Shown here: positions 45,312-54,220 of the stretch, in pieces
Layout of the letters: each line of letters opens with the position of its first letter
How positions within the stretch are numbered: position 1 is the first letter of the stretch
Assembly: GCF_014897705.1 (NCBI RefSeq)
Contig: NZ_JABUXV010000018.1
Coordinates: 1 to 64,000 of the forward strand
Length of the DNA stretch: 64,000 nucleotides
Origin: Brachybacterium sp. FME24
GTDB lineage: Bacteria; Actinomycetota; Actinomycetes; Actinomycetales; Dermabacteraceae
Reading direction: 5' to 3'
Notes under the pieces: model-generated
Databases searched by the model: none
What the model was told of the DNA's origin: nothing
The model's input: only the letters and a program-made list of their open reading frames with translations
Program-made: the position numbers and the translations under genes

Positions 45312-46058
45312 ATGACCTCCGTCGGCCCTGAGCTATGGCGCGCCCAGATGGACGCGCTTCGTGACCTCTTGTCCGCGCGGGTGCCGCGCCTGGTCGGCAT
45401 CTACCTGCACGGCTCCGCAGCGCTGGGCGGCTTCGGGCCGGCGTCGGACCTCGACGTGCTGGCCGTGGTCGAGGATCTCCCCACGCCGGGCTGGGACCAG
45501 ATCGCGCAGGAGATTCTCGCGGTGAGCAAGGGTGGGCGCGCCCTCGAGCTGTCCGTGGTGCGGCGTCGCGATGCGGCGCGGCCTGCGTCCCCCTGGCCGT
45601 TCGTGCTGCACGTCAGCAGCGGCGAGCACCGATGGGCCCTCGGCGGGCAGGGTGGCGACCCGGATCTGCTGGCGCACTACGCCGTGGTCCGGGCGGCCGG
45701 CGTGCCGCTGCTCGGGCCGGACCCGTCGTCCGTCGTGGGCGCTGTGGACAGGGATGCCCTCCTCGCCTACCTGGTCGACGAACTCGACTGGGGCGTGGCC
45801 GAGGCCGATCAGCGCTACGTTGTGCTCAACGCCTGCCGCGCGATCGTGTACGCGGAACAGGGAGAGCTGCTGTCCAAACAGGCAGGTGGTCGGTGGTGGA
45901 TCGCGAGGAACGGCCCGTCGGACCTCGTGGCCGCGGCGCTGGACGCGCAGACCGCAGGCGCTGACCTGGGAGCGTGCAGCCAGCACGCGAGGGATTTCGT
46001 CGGCGCCGCGAGAGCGCACCTTCTGACGGCGCTCCGACAGGGCGCCCCGGAGGCCTGA
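45312..46058 (+). CDS. AadA-like aminoglycoside adenylyltransferase family protein
   Basis: 248 residues. LHGSAALGGFGPASDLDVL is the polbeta-fold nucleotidyltransferase site (G-S...D-x-D), and the C-terminal helical part ends with YVVLNACRAIVYAEQGELLSKQAGG, typical of streptomycin 3''-adenylyltransferase relatives (DUF4111). Overall length is close to AadA. True resistance function is not shown; chromosomal homologues in actinobacteria are common and mostly untested. Starts 3 bp after the epimerase gene. Confidence 0.87.
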   Translation: MTSVGPELWRAQMDALRDLLSARVPRLVGIYLHGSAALGGFGPASDLDVLAVVEDLPTPGWDQIAQEILAVSKGGRALELSVVRRRDAARPASPWPFVLHVSSGEHRWALGGQGGDPDLLAHYAVVRAAGVPLLGPDPSSVVGAVDRDALLAYLVDELDWGVAEADQRYVVLNACRAIVYAEQGELLSKQAGGRWWIARNGPSDLVAAALDAQTAGADLGACSQHARDFVGAARAHLLTALRQGAPEA

Positions 46059-46070
46059 GCCGCCTCGGGA

Positions 46071-47360
46071 TCAGTCCCCGGCGGCCTTCGCCTCGAGCAG
46101 GGCGCGTTCGCGGTCGTTCGTGGACAGCGCCGCCGCCGCGGCGAACTCGACACGGGCCTCCTGCGTGCGCCCCAGGCGGAGCAGCAGCTCGCCCCGGGTA
46201 GCCGGCAGCAGGTGGTAGGAGCTCAGCGCGCCGGAGGCCGCGATCTCGTCGATCAGCTCCAGGGCCGCGGCGGGACCGGACGCCATCGTCACCGCGGCCG
46301 CCCGGTTCAGCTGCACGATCGGTGACGGGGCGACGCGGCCGAGTGTCTCGTAGAGCATGACGATGCGGTCCCAGTCGGTGTCCTCGAAGTCCGCCGCGAT
46401 CGCATGGCACTGCGCGATCGCCGCCTGGATGCCGTAGGGGCCGCGGCCGCGGCCGATGGCGTCCGCTCGGGTCAGGGCATGCTGGCCGCGCTGGATACGG
46501 CCGCGGTCCCAGCGGCGGCGGTCCTGGTCGGCGAGCAGCACAGGGTCACCCTGTGCATCCACGCGCGCCGGGAAGCGTGCCGCGGTCAGCTCCATGAGGG
46601 CGAGCAGCCCATGGACCTCGGGCTCGCGCGGCAGCAGCGCGGCCAGCACGCGGGAGAGCCGGATCGCCTCGAGGCCGAGCTCGGGCCGCATCCAGTCGGA
46701 GCCGCTGCTGGCGGCGTGACCCTCGTTGAAGATCAGGTAGAGCACGCCGAGCACCGACCCGAGCCGGTCGGTGAGCTCCACGTACGGCGGCACCTCGAAC
46801 GGGACGTTCGCCGCCTTGAGGGTCTTCTTCGCCCGCACGATCCGCTGCTGCACGGTCGCGGTCGGGACCAGGAAGGCGTGGGCGATCTGCTCGCTGGACA
46901 GGCCGCCCACCACGCGCAGCGTCATCGCGATGCGGGCCTCGCGCGAGAGCACGGGGTGGCATGCGATGAACACGAGCCGCAGCACGTCGTCGTCGATCGC
47001 CTCCGGATCCCAGGGCGGGGCATCGGCCGCACCCTCACCAGCGCGTTCCAGCTCGACAGCGATCTCGGCCATCCGGTCGTCGCGCCGCTGCTGGCGGCGC
47101 CACCCGTCGATCGCCTTGCGCTTCGCCACCGCCGTCAACCAGGCGGCCGGGTTGCGCGGCACCCCGTCGCCGGGCCACTGCCGCAGGGCATCGAGCAGCG
47201 CGTCCTGGGCCAGGTCCTCGGCCAGGCCGAAGTCGCCCGTCGTGCGAGCCAGCGTGGCGATGATGCGGGCCGAATCGATCCGCCAGGCAGCGGCGACGGC
47301 GCGCTCGACGGCCGAACGGTCGTCGGGGCGCGCCGTCGCCACGTCCCAGGGATCGGCCAT
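46071..47360 (-). CDS. ECF42-group RNA polymerase sigma factor with C-terminal TPR-like extension
   Basis: 429 residues. Region 2 around FGLAEDLAQDALLDALRQWP, region 4 around VVGGLSSEQIAHAFLVPTATVQQRIVRAK, then ~220 extra residues (YLIFNEGHAAS, LLRLGRTQEARVEF) forming the helical domain characteristic of ECF42. No anti-sigma factor is expected; the group is linked to DGPF/YciI proteins, and one precedes this gene by 1 base. Activity is thought to depend on the C-terminal domain. Confidence 0.93.
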   Translation of the reverse strand: MADPWDVATARPDDRSAVERAVAAAWRIDSARIIATLARTTGDFGLAEDLAQDALLDALRQWPGDGVPRNPAAWLTAVAKRKAIDGWRRQQRRDDRMAEIAVELERAGEGAADAPPWDPEAIDDDVLRLVFIACHPVLSREARIAMTLRVVGGLSSEQIAHAFLVPTATVQQRIVRAKKTLKAANVPFEVPPYVELTDRLGSVLGVLYLIFNEGHAASSGSDWMRPELGLEAIRLSRVLAALLPREPEVHGLLALMELTAARFPARVDAQGDPVLLADQDRRRWDRGRIQRGQHALTRADAIGRGRGPYGIQAAIAQCHAIAADFEDTDWDRIVMLYETLGRVAPSPIVQLNRAAAVTMASGPAAALELIDEIAASGALSSYHLLPATRGELLLRLGRTQEARVEFAAAAALSTNDRERALLEAKAAGD

Positions 47361-47361
47361 C

Positions 47362-47787
47362 TCAATCCTGGCCGCGCTGCGCCTGCTCCTCGCGCCAGCC
47401 CGCTTCCTTCTCGATCCACTCGTTGTCGGCCGGGAAATCCTCCGGCCCGGTCACCCGGCGCACCTCGAGGAACGAACCGCGCCCGAGCGGAGCACGCTTG
47501 GCCCACTCGGCGGCTTCGTCCCGGCTGGCGACCTCGAGGATCCAGAAGCCGTTGAACAGCTCCTTGGTCTCGCCGTAGGGACCATCGGTCACGAGCGCCT
47601 CATCGGTGGAGAAGTCGACGACGAAGCCCTCGGAGGCATCGCTCAGGCCCTCGCCGGCGAGCAGCACGCCCGCCTTCATCATCGACTCGTTGTACTTCCC
47701 CATGGCCTCGATGATCTGCTCGAACGGGACTTCCTGGGAAGCCTCGACGGCTTCGTCGGTTGCGCGCATGATGAGCATGTACTTCAT
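47362..47787 (-). CDS. YciI-like DGPF-domain protein, ECF42 partner
   Basis: 141 residues. MKYMLIMRATDEAVEAS and TDGPYGETKELFNGFWILEV contain the DGPF-family signature. Dimeric alpha/beta-barrel fold expected. Co-transcribed with the ECF42 sigma gene that starts 1 base after its stop. Preceded by a promoter matching the ECF42 pattern, so it is likely the direct target as well as the partner. Biochemical function unknown. Confidence 0.93.
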   Translation of the reverse strand: MKYMLIMRATDEAVEASQEVPFEQIIEAMGKYNESMMKAGVLLAGEGLSDASEGFVVDFSTDEALVTDGPYGETKELFNGFWILEVASRDEAAEWAKRAPLGRGSFLEVRRVTGPEDFPADNEWIEKEAGWREEQAQRGQD

Positions 47788-47837
47788 GATGACTCTCCTT
47801 GGTCCGGGACCGGCTTCTCGGCCCTCTCACTGACTAC

Positions 47838-47864
47838 GTCGAACGGGAACGCGCCGGATCGACA
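47838..47864 (-). promoter_or_regulatory. Candidate ECF42-dependent promoter of the DGPF-sigma operon
   Basis: On the minus strand TGTCGA (47864-47859) and CGAC (47841-47838) are separated by 17 bases, about 50 bp upstream of the DGPF start. From memory, ECF42 promoters carry TGTCGA at -35 and CGA/TC-like at -10. This would make the operon self-activating. Confidence 0.6.
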
Positions 47865-48283
47865 CGGGGGAGAAAGCAGTTCTGAATGCGTCGACCAGAC
47901 GGCCAATCTATGACGCCTCGCCAGGGCGCGGAAGGCGATCGGGCCTGCGAATAATCGGTGGCCCCTGCCTGCCGGTGCGCCATACGTTGCCGGCATCCGG
48001 GCATCACGCCGGCTGATTCCGTCACCGGCCTGCCCGCACGGGCGGCTCCGCCATTCTCCGTACAGAACCCCACCCGTCAGGAATTCACCAGCATGGGCAT
48101 CCCCTGACGCTTCACCATCGCCGAGTCGAGCCATCGCATCCTCGACCCCCTCACCTCGGAGACGATCACGTCGATGTCAAGAACGGGCTTCGCGGCCAGA
48201 CCGGGGCGGATATCCGCACGCCCGCGGGGGTGCTGCGAGTCCTCAGCGAGCCGTGACGAAGGGGCCTGGTGATCCCTCCCGAC
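47865..48283. other. Gene-free interval between DGPF promoter and SDR gene
   Basis: About 420 bp with only short open frames lacking family similarity or ribosome sites. No repeat, RNA gene or operator recognised. Confidence 0.4.
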
Positions 48284-49027
48284 TCAGCCCTGCACCGTGG
48301 GTCTGATGGTCAGGTCGCCGATCTCGACGTCGCGGGGCTGCTCGAGCACGAAGCAGATGGCGTTCGCGACCGCCATCGGGTCCAGTCCGAAGGAGCGCAT
48401 GCCGGCCTGGATCTCGTCGCGTGAGCCCGGCGCCATCCCGTCGGCCAGCTCCGTGCGGACGAAGCCCGGTGAGATCGACGTCGTCTTGATAATCCCGTCG
48501 GTCGATTCGGCGCGAAGGCCCTCCATGATCGTGCGGGCGGCATTCTTGGTCGCCGCGTACACCGCCATCGTGGGCGAGATGGTGATGCCGGCAGTGGACA
48601 CGGTGGTCACCACGTGGCCGTGCCCTTGTCGACGGAAGACGGGCAGTGCCGCGTCGAGCCCGTTGAGCAGTCCGCGGAGATTGACGTCGATCATGGCCGC
48701 CCAATCGTCGGTGCCGCCTTCCTCGAGCCGCCCGAGCCGGGCGAGGCCGGCATTGTTGACGAACGCGTCGAGGTGGCCGAATTCCGTGACGGCTGCGTCG
48801 ACGAGGGCGTGCGTGTCGTCGGCAACGGTGACGTCCGTCGGGACGGCGATCGCACGACCGCCTCCGCTCTGGATGGTGGCGGCGAGGGCGTCGATGCGTT
48901 CACGTCGGCGAGCGGCCAGCACGACCGTCGCTCCGCGCCGCGCCATCTCGATCGCGGTCTGCTCGCCGATGCCGCTGCTGGCGCCGGTGATCGCGACGAC
49001 TCGGTCCTGGAGGGAGGTGGTGTCCAT
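48284..49027 (-). CDS. SDR family oxidoreductase
   Basis: 247 residues. Cofactor motif ITGASSGIGEQTA, structural NNAG, catalytic Ser in TVSTAGI and YAATK (Tyr-x-x-x-Lys near residue 157). Classical SDR of the short-chain alcohol/serine-dehydrogenase-like type. Divergent from the TetR gene at 49109 with two copies of a GACACGTGTC operator in between, so it is the probable target of that repressor. Confidence 0.93.
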   Translation of the reverse strand: MDTTSLQDRVVAITGASSGIGEQTAIEMARRGATVVLAARRRERIDALAATIQSGGGRAIAVPTDVTVADDTHALVDAAVTEFGHLDAFVNNAGLARLGRLEEGGTDDWAAMIDVNLRGLLNGLDAALPVFRRQGHGHVVTTVSTAGITISPTMAVYAATKNAARTIMEGLRAESTDGIIKTTSISPGFVRTELADGMAPGSRDEIQAGMRSFGLDPMAVANAICFVLEQPRDVEIGDLTIRPTVQG

Positions 49028-49047
49028 CGGGGCTCCTTGTATAAGCT

Positions 49048-49092
49048 GACACGTGTCCGGTTCGACGACACTCTAAGCGGACACGTGTCCGC
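49048..49092. promoter_or_regulatory. Twin TetR operators between SDR and TetR genes
   Basis: The 10-bp palindrome GACACGTGTC occurs at 49048-49057 and again at 49080-49089; the second is extended to a perfect 16-bp palindrome GCGGACACGTGTCCGC (49077-49092). Centres are 32 bp apart, three helical turns, allowing binding on one DNA face. Each lies close to one of the two divergent starts. Confidence 0.75.
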
Positions 49093-49108
49093 ACGGTAAG
49101 GGGGAGCG

Positions 49109-49660
49109 ATGCCAGAACGCAGAGTGCGGGCCGATGCCGCCGTTAACCGTGCCAAGATCCTGGAGGTCGCGCGGGAGCAGCTGGAGACCTCGGAGGAGCT
49201 GCGTCTGAACGCCGTGGCGAAGGCGGCGGGTGTCGGCCAGGGAACGCTGTATCGACACTTCCCGACGCGGGAGGCGCTGCTCGTCGAGGTCTACCGCGCC
49301 GACGTCGACGAGCTCGTCGAGGCGGCACGGGAACTGGTCGCAGTACAGGATGCAGTGACCGCCATGCGGTGCTGGCTGGATCGCGTGGCCGACTATGCGC
49401 GGATCAAACGAGGCGTGCTGGCGGCGCTCGAGCCGACGTCGGGCGCGGAGCTGACCTCGAGCCATGCCTCACGGATCGGTGACGCGATCACGATGCTGCT
49501 CGAGGCCGGCCGGGCCGAAGGCTCGATGCGCGTCGACGTCGACGAGGCCGACGTGCTCCTCCTGCTCGGCTTCCTGTCACGCATGACGAACGAGCAGGCG
49601 GCGAGCCGTGCATCCCATCTGCTCGGAGTGCTGCTGGACGGGGTGCGGGTGCGAGCCTGA
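49109..49660 (+). CDS. TetR-family transcriptional regulator
   Basis: 183 residues. HTH: NRAKILEVAREQLE, then LRLNAVAKAAGVGQGTLYRHFPTREALL. The C-terminal domain fits the SbtR-like TetR_C group (MRCWLDRVADYARIKRGVL). GGGG-rich weak ribosome site before ATG 49109. Expected to repress the divergent SDR gene and itself through the twin operators. Confidence 0.93.
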   Translation: MPERRVRADAAVNRAKILEVAREQLETSEELRLNAVAKAAGVGQGTLYRHFPTREALLVEVYRADVDELVEAARELVAVQDAVTAMRCWLDRVADYARIKRGVLAALEPTSGAELTSSHASRIGDAITMLLEAGRAEGSMRVDVDEADVLLLLGFLSRMTNEQAASRASHLLGVLLDGVRVRA

Positions 49661-49766
49661 CGTCTCCTCAGGCCGCGGGCGATCGCCGCCGCACCGGTGA
49701 ACTCGGCCCGAGGCGTCGATCTGGTCGCGCCGCGGGCCGACGCGCCACGCCTGCCATGATCGAGTC

Positions 49767-50342
49767 ATGGCAACGCATCCGGAGCGCCTCGCGCGAGGCG
49801 AGTGGTATCTCGACGACGACGAACTGCAGGCTCGGCGACGCGACTGCTGGCGGCTGCTGGACACGTTCAATGCGGCGACGGCCGACGAGGACGAGGTGCG
49901 TCGCGAGACCCTGCTCGCGATGCTCGGCGCGGTGGGGGAGGGGGCCGTGGTGGTCCCGCGGTTCCAGTGCACCTACGGAACGAACATCCGGCTCGGTGCC
50001 TCGGCCTTCGTCAATGCGAATGCTTTCTTCATGGACGACGCCCCCATCAGCATCGGAGCGAACGTCCGGCTCGGCCCCGGGGCGCAGCTGATGACCGCGC
50101 TGCATCCCGTCGAGGACCACGCGCGCCGTCGCGACGGGTGGGAACAAGCCCTGCCCATCACCATCGGGGAGAACACGTGGCTGGGCGCCTCGGTCACCGT
50201 GGGCGCCGGGGTCACCATCGGCCGCAACACCGTGATCGGTGCGGGAAGCGTCGTGCTGCGCGACATTCCCGACCACGTCGTCGCTGTGGGCACCCCGGCG
50301 ACCGTGACCCGGCAGCTTCCCCTCGAAGACGGCACCGCCTGA
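49767..50342 (+). CDS. Sugar O-acetyltransferase (maltose/galactoside acetyltransferase family)
   Basis: 191 residues. N-terminal maltose-acetyltransferase domain (RLARGEWYLDDDELQARRRDC), then left-handed beta-helix hexapeptides: FQCTYGTNIRLGASAFVNAN, ISIGANVRLGPGAQLMTA, VTIGRNTVIGAGSVV. ALHP holds the catalytic His. Acetyl-CoA-dependent acetylation of a sugar or oligosaccharide is expected. Monocistronic. Confidence 0.93.
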   Translation: MATHPERLARGEWYLDDDELQARRRDCWRLLDTFNAATADEDEVRRETLLAMLGAVGEGAVVVPRFQCTYGTNIRLGASAFVNANAFFMDDAPISIGANVRLGPGAQLMTALHPVEDHARRRDGWEQALPITIGENTWLGASVTVGAGVTIGRNTVIGAGSVVLRDIPDHVVAVGTPATVTRQLPLEDGTA

Positions 50343-50436
50343 CCTCGCTGCCTATCCCGCCCGGCATTCTGGCGGTCGTGTTCGACGTGGGGGAGACCTG
50401 GTCGAGGGGACCGCGCGTGGTGCGCGGCGCATCGCC

Positions 50437-51309
50437 TCACCGCTCGACGCGCGGTGCGTTCGAGGCGGGAGGCTGCGCCAGGCTGGCCAGGAGGGTGAGG
50501 GCGTCCTGGGAGGTCGAGCCGGGTTCGGTCGTGTAGACGTAGAGCGTCTGTCGAGTGTCCCCGGGGAGGGTCAAGGACTCGAACTGGACGTCGATCTCAC
50601 CCACCTGAGGATGGTGGAGTCGTTTCGTGCCGTGGGTGCGTAGGTGCACCTGGTGCTGTGACCACCAGGATCGGAACTCCGGGCTGGCGAGGGACAGCTC
50701 GCCGATCAGGTGATGCGTCGCTTCGTCGTTCGGGGTCGCCGCGGCCTCGAGTCGGAGCGACTCCACGGCGTTGCGGGCCTGCTGCTCCCAGTCGAGGAAG
50801 AGATCGCGCGCGCGATCGTCGAGCAGCAGCCACCTGGCGTAGTTGCGATGCTTGGCTGGCATGACCCGGAAGTCCGCGAACAGCGCTCTGGCGAGGGCGT
50901 TCGACGCCAAGACGTCCGTGCGGTGACCCAGCACGAGCGCCGGTTGAGTGGTGAACGAGTCGAGGAGCTGGTGCAGGCCCGGGCGGACCCGTTGGACCGT
51001 CGGGCGCGCACGGGGGACGGGTCGTCGCACGGTGGCGATCACGTCGTCGACGTACCTGCGGCCGGCGACATCGAGGCCGAGAGCGCGTGTGAGGGCATCG
51101 AGCACCTGCGTGGAGGGCACGATGTGCCGCCCCTGCTCGAGGCGGGTGTAGTAGTCGGTGGAGACCCCGGCCAGCAGGGCCACCTCCTCCCGCCGCAGCC
51201 CGGAGACGCGCCGGATGCGCCCGTCGGGGAGAAGGCCGGTGTCCTGCGGATCGCGGGCAGCCCGTGCACGACGAAGGAAGTCGCCGAGGTCGCGATGCGG
51301 GTCGGTCAT
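50437..51309 (-). CDS. XRE-type HTH regulator with MmyB-like ligand domain
   Basis: 290 residues. N-terminal HTH: DFLRRARAARDP, then RIRRVSGLRREEVALLAGVSTDYYTRLEQGR, the standard form of this actinobacterial class. The C-terminal domain (VLASNALARALFADF, WEQQARNAVESLRLEA, HPQVGEIDVQFESL) is the MmyB-like ligand-binding region. Regulators of this class commonly sit next to SDR genes, as here (51441), suggesting local control. Confidence 0.93.
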   Translation of the reverse strand: MTDPHRDLGDFLRRARAARDPQDTGLLPDGRIRRVSGLRREEVALLAGVSTDYYTRLEQGRHIVPSTQVLDALTRALGLDVAGRRYVDDVIATVRRPVPRARPTVQRVRPGLHQLLDSFTTQPALVLGHRTDVLASNALARALFADFRVMPAKHRNYARWLLLDDRARDLFLDWEQQARNAVESLRLEAAATPNDEATHHLIGELSLASPEFRSWWSQHQVHLRTHGTKRLHHPQVGEIDVQFESLTLPGDTRQTLYVYTTEPGSTSQDALTLLASLAQPPASNAPRVER

Positions 51310-51440
51310 ATCGTCATCCTTCCAGGAGCGGGCGGGGTTGTCAGGGGGTCGTCATGCCTCTGGCGTCCCGGCCCTGGTCGCCCGCGCCGGTGCGACGCGA
51401 GCGACCAGGGAGGAGCCAGGGTTCGTGGCCTGCCGGTGAG

Positions 51441-52295
51441 TCAGCGCACGTAGTCGGTGCTGTGCGCGAGCTCCCGGCCCGCAAGGATCTCTGCTCTGAG
51501 CGACTCCGCCTTGCCTTCGGCCATTCCCGACGAGTCCGAACCCAGCTGCTGGCGCAGAGGGCCGCTCTCCTGCTGCGCGATCGCCACGAACGCGACGGCG
51601 GCCCTGCGCGGGTCGCCGAGCTGGCTGCCCGACATCGCCTTGTGCGCCTCGACCATCTCGCGGATGGCCGGGTAGGCGCCCGGGATCTCGCCGGCGGCAG
51701 CGAGGGAGTTGTCCGTCAGGAACGCGGTGTCGAAGTAGCCGGGCTCGACGAGCGAGACGCGGATGTCGTGCTCGGTGACCTCCGCCGCGAGGGATTCCGA
51801 CAAGCCCTCCACGGCGTACTTCGCGGCGCAGTACAGGCCCCACCCGGGGAAGGACAGCACCCCCAGGATCGATGAGACGTTCATGATGTGGCCGGAGCCA
51901 GCGGCCCGCATCTGCGGCAGGACCGCGCGCAGGACGTTCCAGGTGCCGTTGACCTGGACCTGGAACATCGCCTGGATGTCGGCGTCGGTGGTCTCCTCGA
52001 CGGCGCCGAGGTATCCGTAGCCGGCGTTGTTGACGACGACGTCGATCCGCTCGAAGCGGTCGGTGGCCTCGGCGATCGCGCGAGACACCTCCTCCTCGTC
52101 GGTCAACGAGACCTCGAGAACCAGCAGATGCGAGGTGTCGACCTCCGGGAGCGCGGCGAGCAGTCGCTCGGACGAGCGCGTCGTCGCGGCAACCCGATCT
52201 CCGCGCTCCAGCAGATGCGCGACGAGGGCGAGGCCGAGGCCGCGCGAGGTGCCGGTGATGAACCAGACGGCGGGACGGTCGGTGGGGTAGGACAT
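51441..52295 (-). CDS. SDR family oxidoreductase
   Basis: 284 residues. WFITGTSRGLGLALVAHLL is the cofactor fold, VVNNAGYGYLGAVEE the structural motif, and YCAAKYAVEGL the catalytic Tyr-x-x-x-Lys. Closest to the SDR group associated with MmyB-type regulators. GGAA-type ribosome site before ATG 52295. Faces the same direction as the regulator gene 131 bp downstream. Confidence 0.93.
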   Translation of the reverse strand: MSYPTDRPAVWFITGTSRGLGLALVAHLLERGDRVAATTRSSERLLAALPEVDTSHLLVLEVSLTDEEEVSRAIAEATDRFERIDVVVNNAGYGYLGAVEETTDADIQAMFQVQVNGTWNVLRAVLPQMRAAGSGHIMNVSSILGVLSFPGWGLYCAAKYAVEGLSESLAAEVTEHDIRVSLVEPGYFDTAFLTDNSLAAAGEIPGAYPAIREMVEAHKAMSGSQLGDPRRAAVAFVAIAQQESGPLRQQLGSDSSGMAEGKAESLRAEILAGRELAHSTDYVR

Positions 52296-52494
52296 GGGGG
52301 AGTTCCTTTCTGAGGCGGTGCCACCACCTTCCCCCGAGGAAAGCCCGAGTTCAGCGGCATACCGGGCCCTCTCCTGACGAGGACTGCCATGCCCACCCGA
52401 GGGGCCTGGCAGACGATCTGAACCCGATGATCACCCTCTCCCGAACCGCGCTCCGAACGGCGATGCGGTGCACGTAACCGGATAGCGTCGACCT

Positions 52495-52833
52495 ATGTCG
52501 TTCTCGAAGATCAACTCGTCGGACCTCTCGCTGGGCCCGGGGCCGCACCCCGCCGCCAGCCCGTTCGACAAGCGCGTCTCCGAACCGCTCGGGGTCTCTG
52601 CGTTCGAGGTGTACAAGGTGGAGCTGCCTCCGGGTGCACGCACCGAACCGCATGACCACCTCGCTGATCAGGTGGAGGACGTGTATGCCATCGTGCGCGG
52701 CTCGGGCTGGCTCGTCGTCGATGGTCGGCGAGAACCCATCGAGGTCGGCGACTTCCTGGCAGTTGCTCAGGCCTCGACCCGGTACGTGATCGCGGGAGAA
52801 AGCGGCTGCGAGCTCATTGCGATGTGCGCCTGA
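52495..52833 (+). CDS. Small cupin-domain protein
   Basis: 112 residues. ELPPGARTEPHDHLADQVEDVYAIVRGSGWLVVDG is cupin motif 1 (His/His/Glu ligand set, positions about 49-83) and IEVGDFLAVAQASTRYVIAG motif 2. A metal-binding single-domain cupin of unknown reaction. The last five codons overlap a headless TetR frame that follows, suggesting a deletion junction close to its 3' end; the C-terminus may therefore not be the original one. Confidence 0.8.
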   Translation: MSFSKINSSDLSLGPGPHPAASPFDKRVSEPLGVSAFEVYKVELPPGARTEPHDHLADQVEDVYAIVRGSGWLVVDGRREPIEVGDFLAVAQASTRYVIAGESGCELIAMCA

Positions 52834-53335
52834 CGGTTACGAGGCGACGACAGTTGAGGCCATCTGCGCAGCCGCCGAGATCTCCCGGAGCACGTTCTTC
52901 CGGTACTTCACCTCGAAGGACGACGCCGTCCTGACGGATGTCGACGAGGCGTCGGAGCTTCTGCGCGACGCTTTGAGTGCGCGCCCGGACGAGGAGCCCG
53001 TCTGGACCGCTCTGCGCCACGCCCTCGAGCCGCTCATAGATCGTTACGATGCTGACCCTCAGCCTGGTCGACAGTTGGCGGCGCTGATCGCCGAAACCCC
53101 TGGTCTGGCCGCACATCAGCATGAGAAGCACGTCCGGTGGTGCGAAGCACTTCGTCCCGAGGTCTCCCGCCGCATCGGAGCAGACCCGACTGACAACACC
53201 GATCCACGTTCGACAGCCACGATCGCCGCCGCACTTGCCTGCCTCGACGCGGCCGTCAGCGTTTGGGCCACCACCGAAGAGACGCCACCCATCGCATCGA
53301 TCCTGAAACGAGCAATGGACGCCACCCGGCTCTGA
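52817..53335 (+). pseudogene. 5'-truncated TetR-family regulator gene
   Basis: Up to 172 residues. The frame opens at DGYEATTVEAICAAAEISRSTFFRYF, which is the second half of a TetR HTH. The first helix (about 20 residues expected before DGY) is missing, and the only start codon lies inside the cupin gene without a ribosome site. The rest, to the end of the ligand domain, looks intact. Best read as a gene whose 5' end was lost in a deletion that joined it to the cupin gene. If translated it should not bind DNA normally. Confidence 0.65.
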
Positions 53336-53668
53336 TTCCCCAGCCATGGGATCTGGCCACGCACAGAACTGATCTATACGTCACCGCGGGGACGCCAGCG
53401 ACCACTCATCGAGCACGCAAGCTCAGCCGGTGATCCGGACGGTCGGAGCTCCGGGGTGGTGCACGGGCCGCCAGCGCACGAATCGGCCGGCGGTCTCCTC
53501 GTCCCCGCGATGCATGGGGCGAGACCACGGCGCGCGACGAATGCAGTCCGGCTGCGCGGGGAAGCGGATGCGAGCCCTGCTCCGACCTCGTAGCCGTGCC
53601 GGTTATCCGCGAGAACCAAGGGACCCGCGAACTTTCCGCGGGGTCTCAGTGCTCCTGGCGTGCGGGTG
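53336..53668. other. Gene-free convergent interval
   Basis: 333 bp between the truncated TetR and the deaminase gene. A hairpin GACCCGCG / CGCGGGGTC (53622-53645, one bulged base, 7-base loop) lies 24 bp past the deaminase stop and may terminate that gene. No other feature recognised. Confidence 0.4.
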
Positions 53669-54112
53669 TCAGCTCGTGACGACCGAGCTCGACCACTCCA
53701 GTGGAGCGTCGTCGAAAGCCGTGGCCCAGTAGTGGGGCATGAGCGCTTTCAGCGGCACCCAGCGAACGGGTGTCGAGTCGGATCCGGGGACCGCGGCGAG
53801 CACGTCCGGGCCGTGGGTCGCGAGTCGTTCCTGGCACACCCCGCACGGAGCGAGCACCAGATACGCACCGGCCTCGTCCCGGTAGAGGCAGATCGACGCG
53901 ACGATCTTCTGTTCGAGCCGGTGCGCCGCGCAGTAGGGCTCCGTTTCGTGGCAGACCTCAACGGCGGGATTGATGGCCTCGGGTGCTGTGCCGACCAGGA
54001 TGGTGCCGTCACTCAGCAGCATGGCCGCTGCGCCCGCCTCCTGCTCAGGGAAGCGCTGCTGGATCAGCGCGCGGCACCGCTCGATGACCTCGTCCAGCTG
54101 GGGGTTCGTCAT
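53669..54112 (-). CDS. Cytidine-deaminase-fold protein, blasticidin-S-deaminase-like
   Basis: 147 residues. Zinc site VCHETEP with the catalytic Glu, and APCGVCQERL supplying the P-C-x-x-C ligands. Together they fit the CDA fold, and the C-H-E-T-E-P form is closer to blasticidin-S deaminase than to housekeeping cytidine deaminase. May deaminate a nucleoside antibiotic or cytidine; activity unverified. Upstream of it lies a Nudix gene on the same strand (108 bp gap). Confidence 0.85.
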   Translation of the reverse strand: MTNPQLDEVIERCRALIQQRFPEQEAGAAAMLLSDGTILVGTAPEAINPAVEVCHETEPYCAAHRLEQKIVASICLYRDEAGAYLVLAPCGVCQERLATHGPDVLAAVPGSDSTPVRWVPLKALMPHYWATAFDDAPLEWSSSVVTS

Positions 54113-54220
54113 GGGGCAATGCTATACGCCCACGGTGAAGCATTCGACTGCGCTCGGTGGAGAAGGTGGTCAGCCCGCACGCTCGACCCCGATCTTGCTC
54201 TTGCGGTCAGGGCGTATTGG

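Noticed and set aside
46059..46085. Hairpin GCCGCC/GGCGGC between the AadA-like and ECF42 genes
   Set aside because: Only six clean base pairs and it overlaps the sigma stop codon; too weak to list as a terminator.
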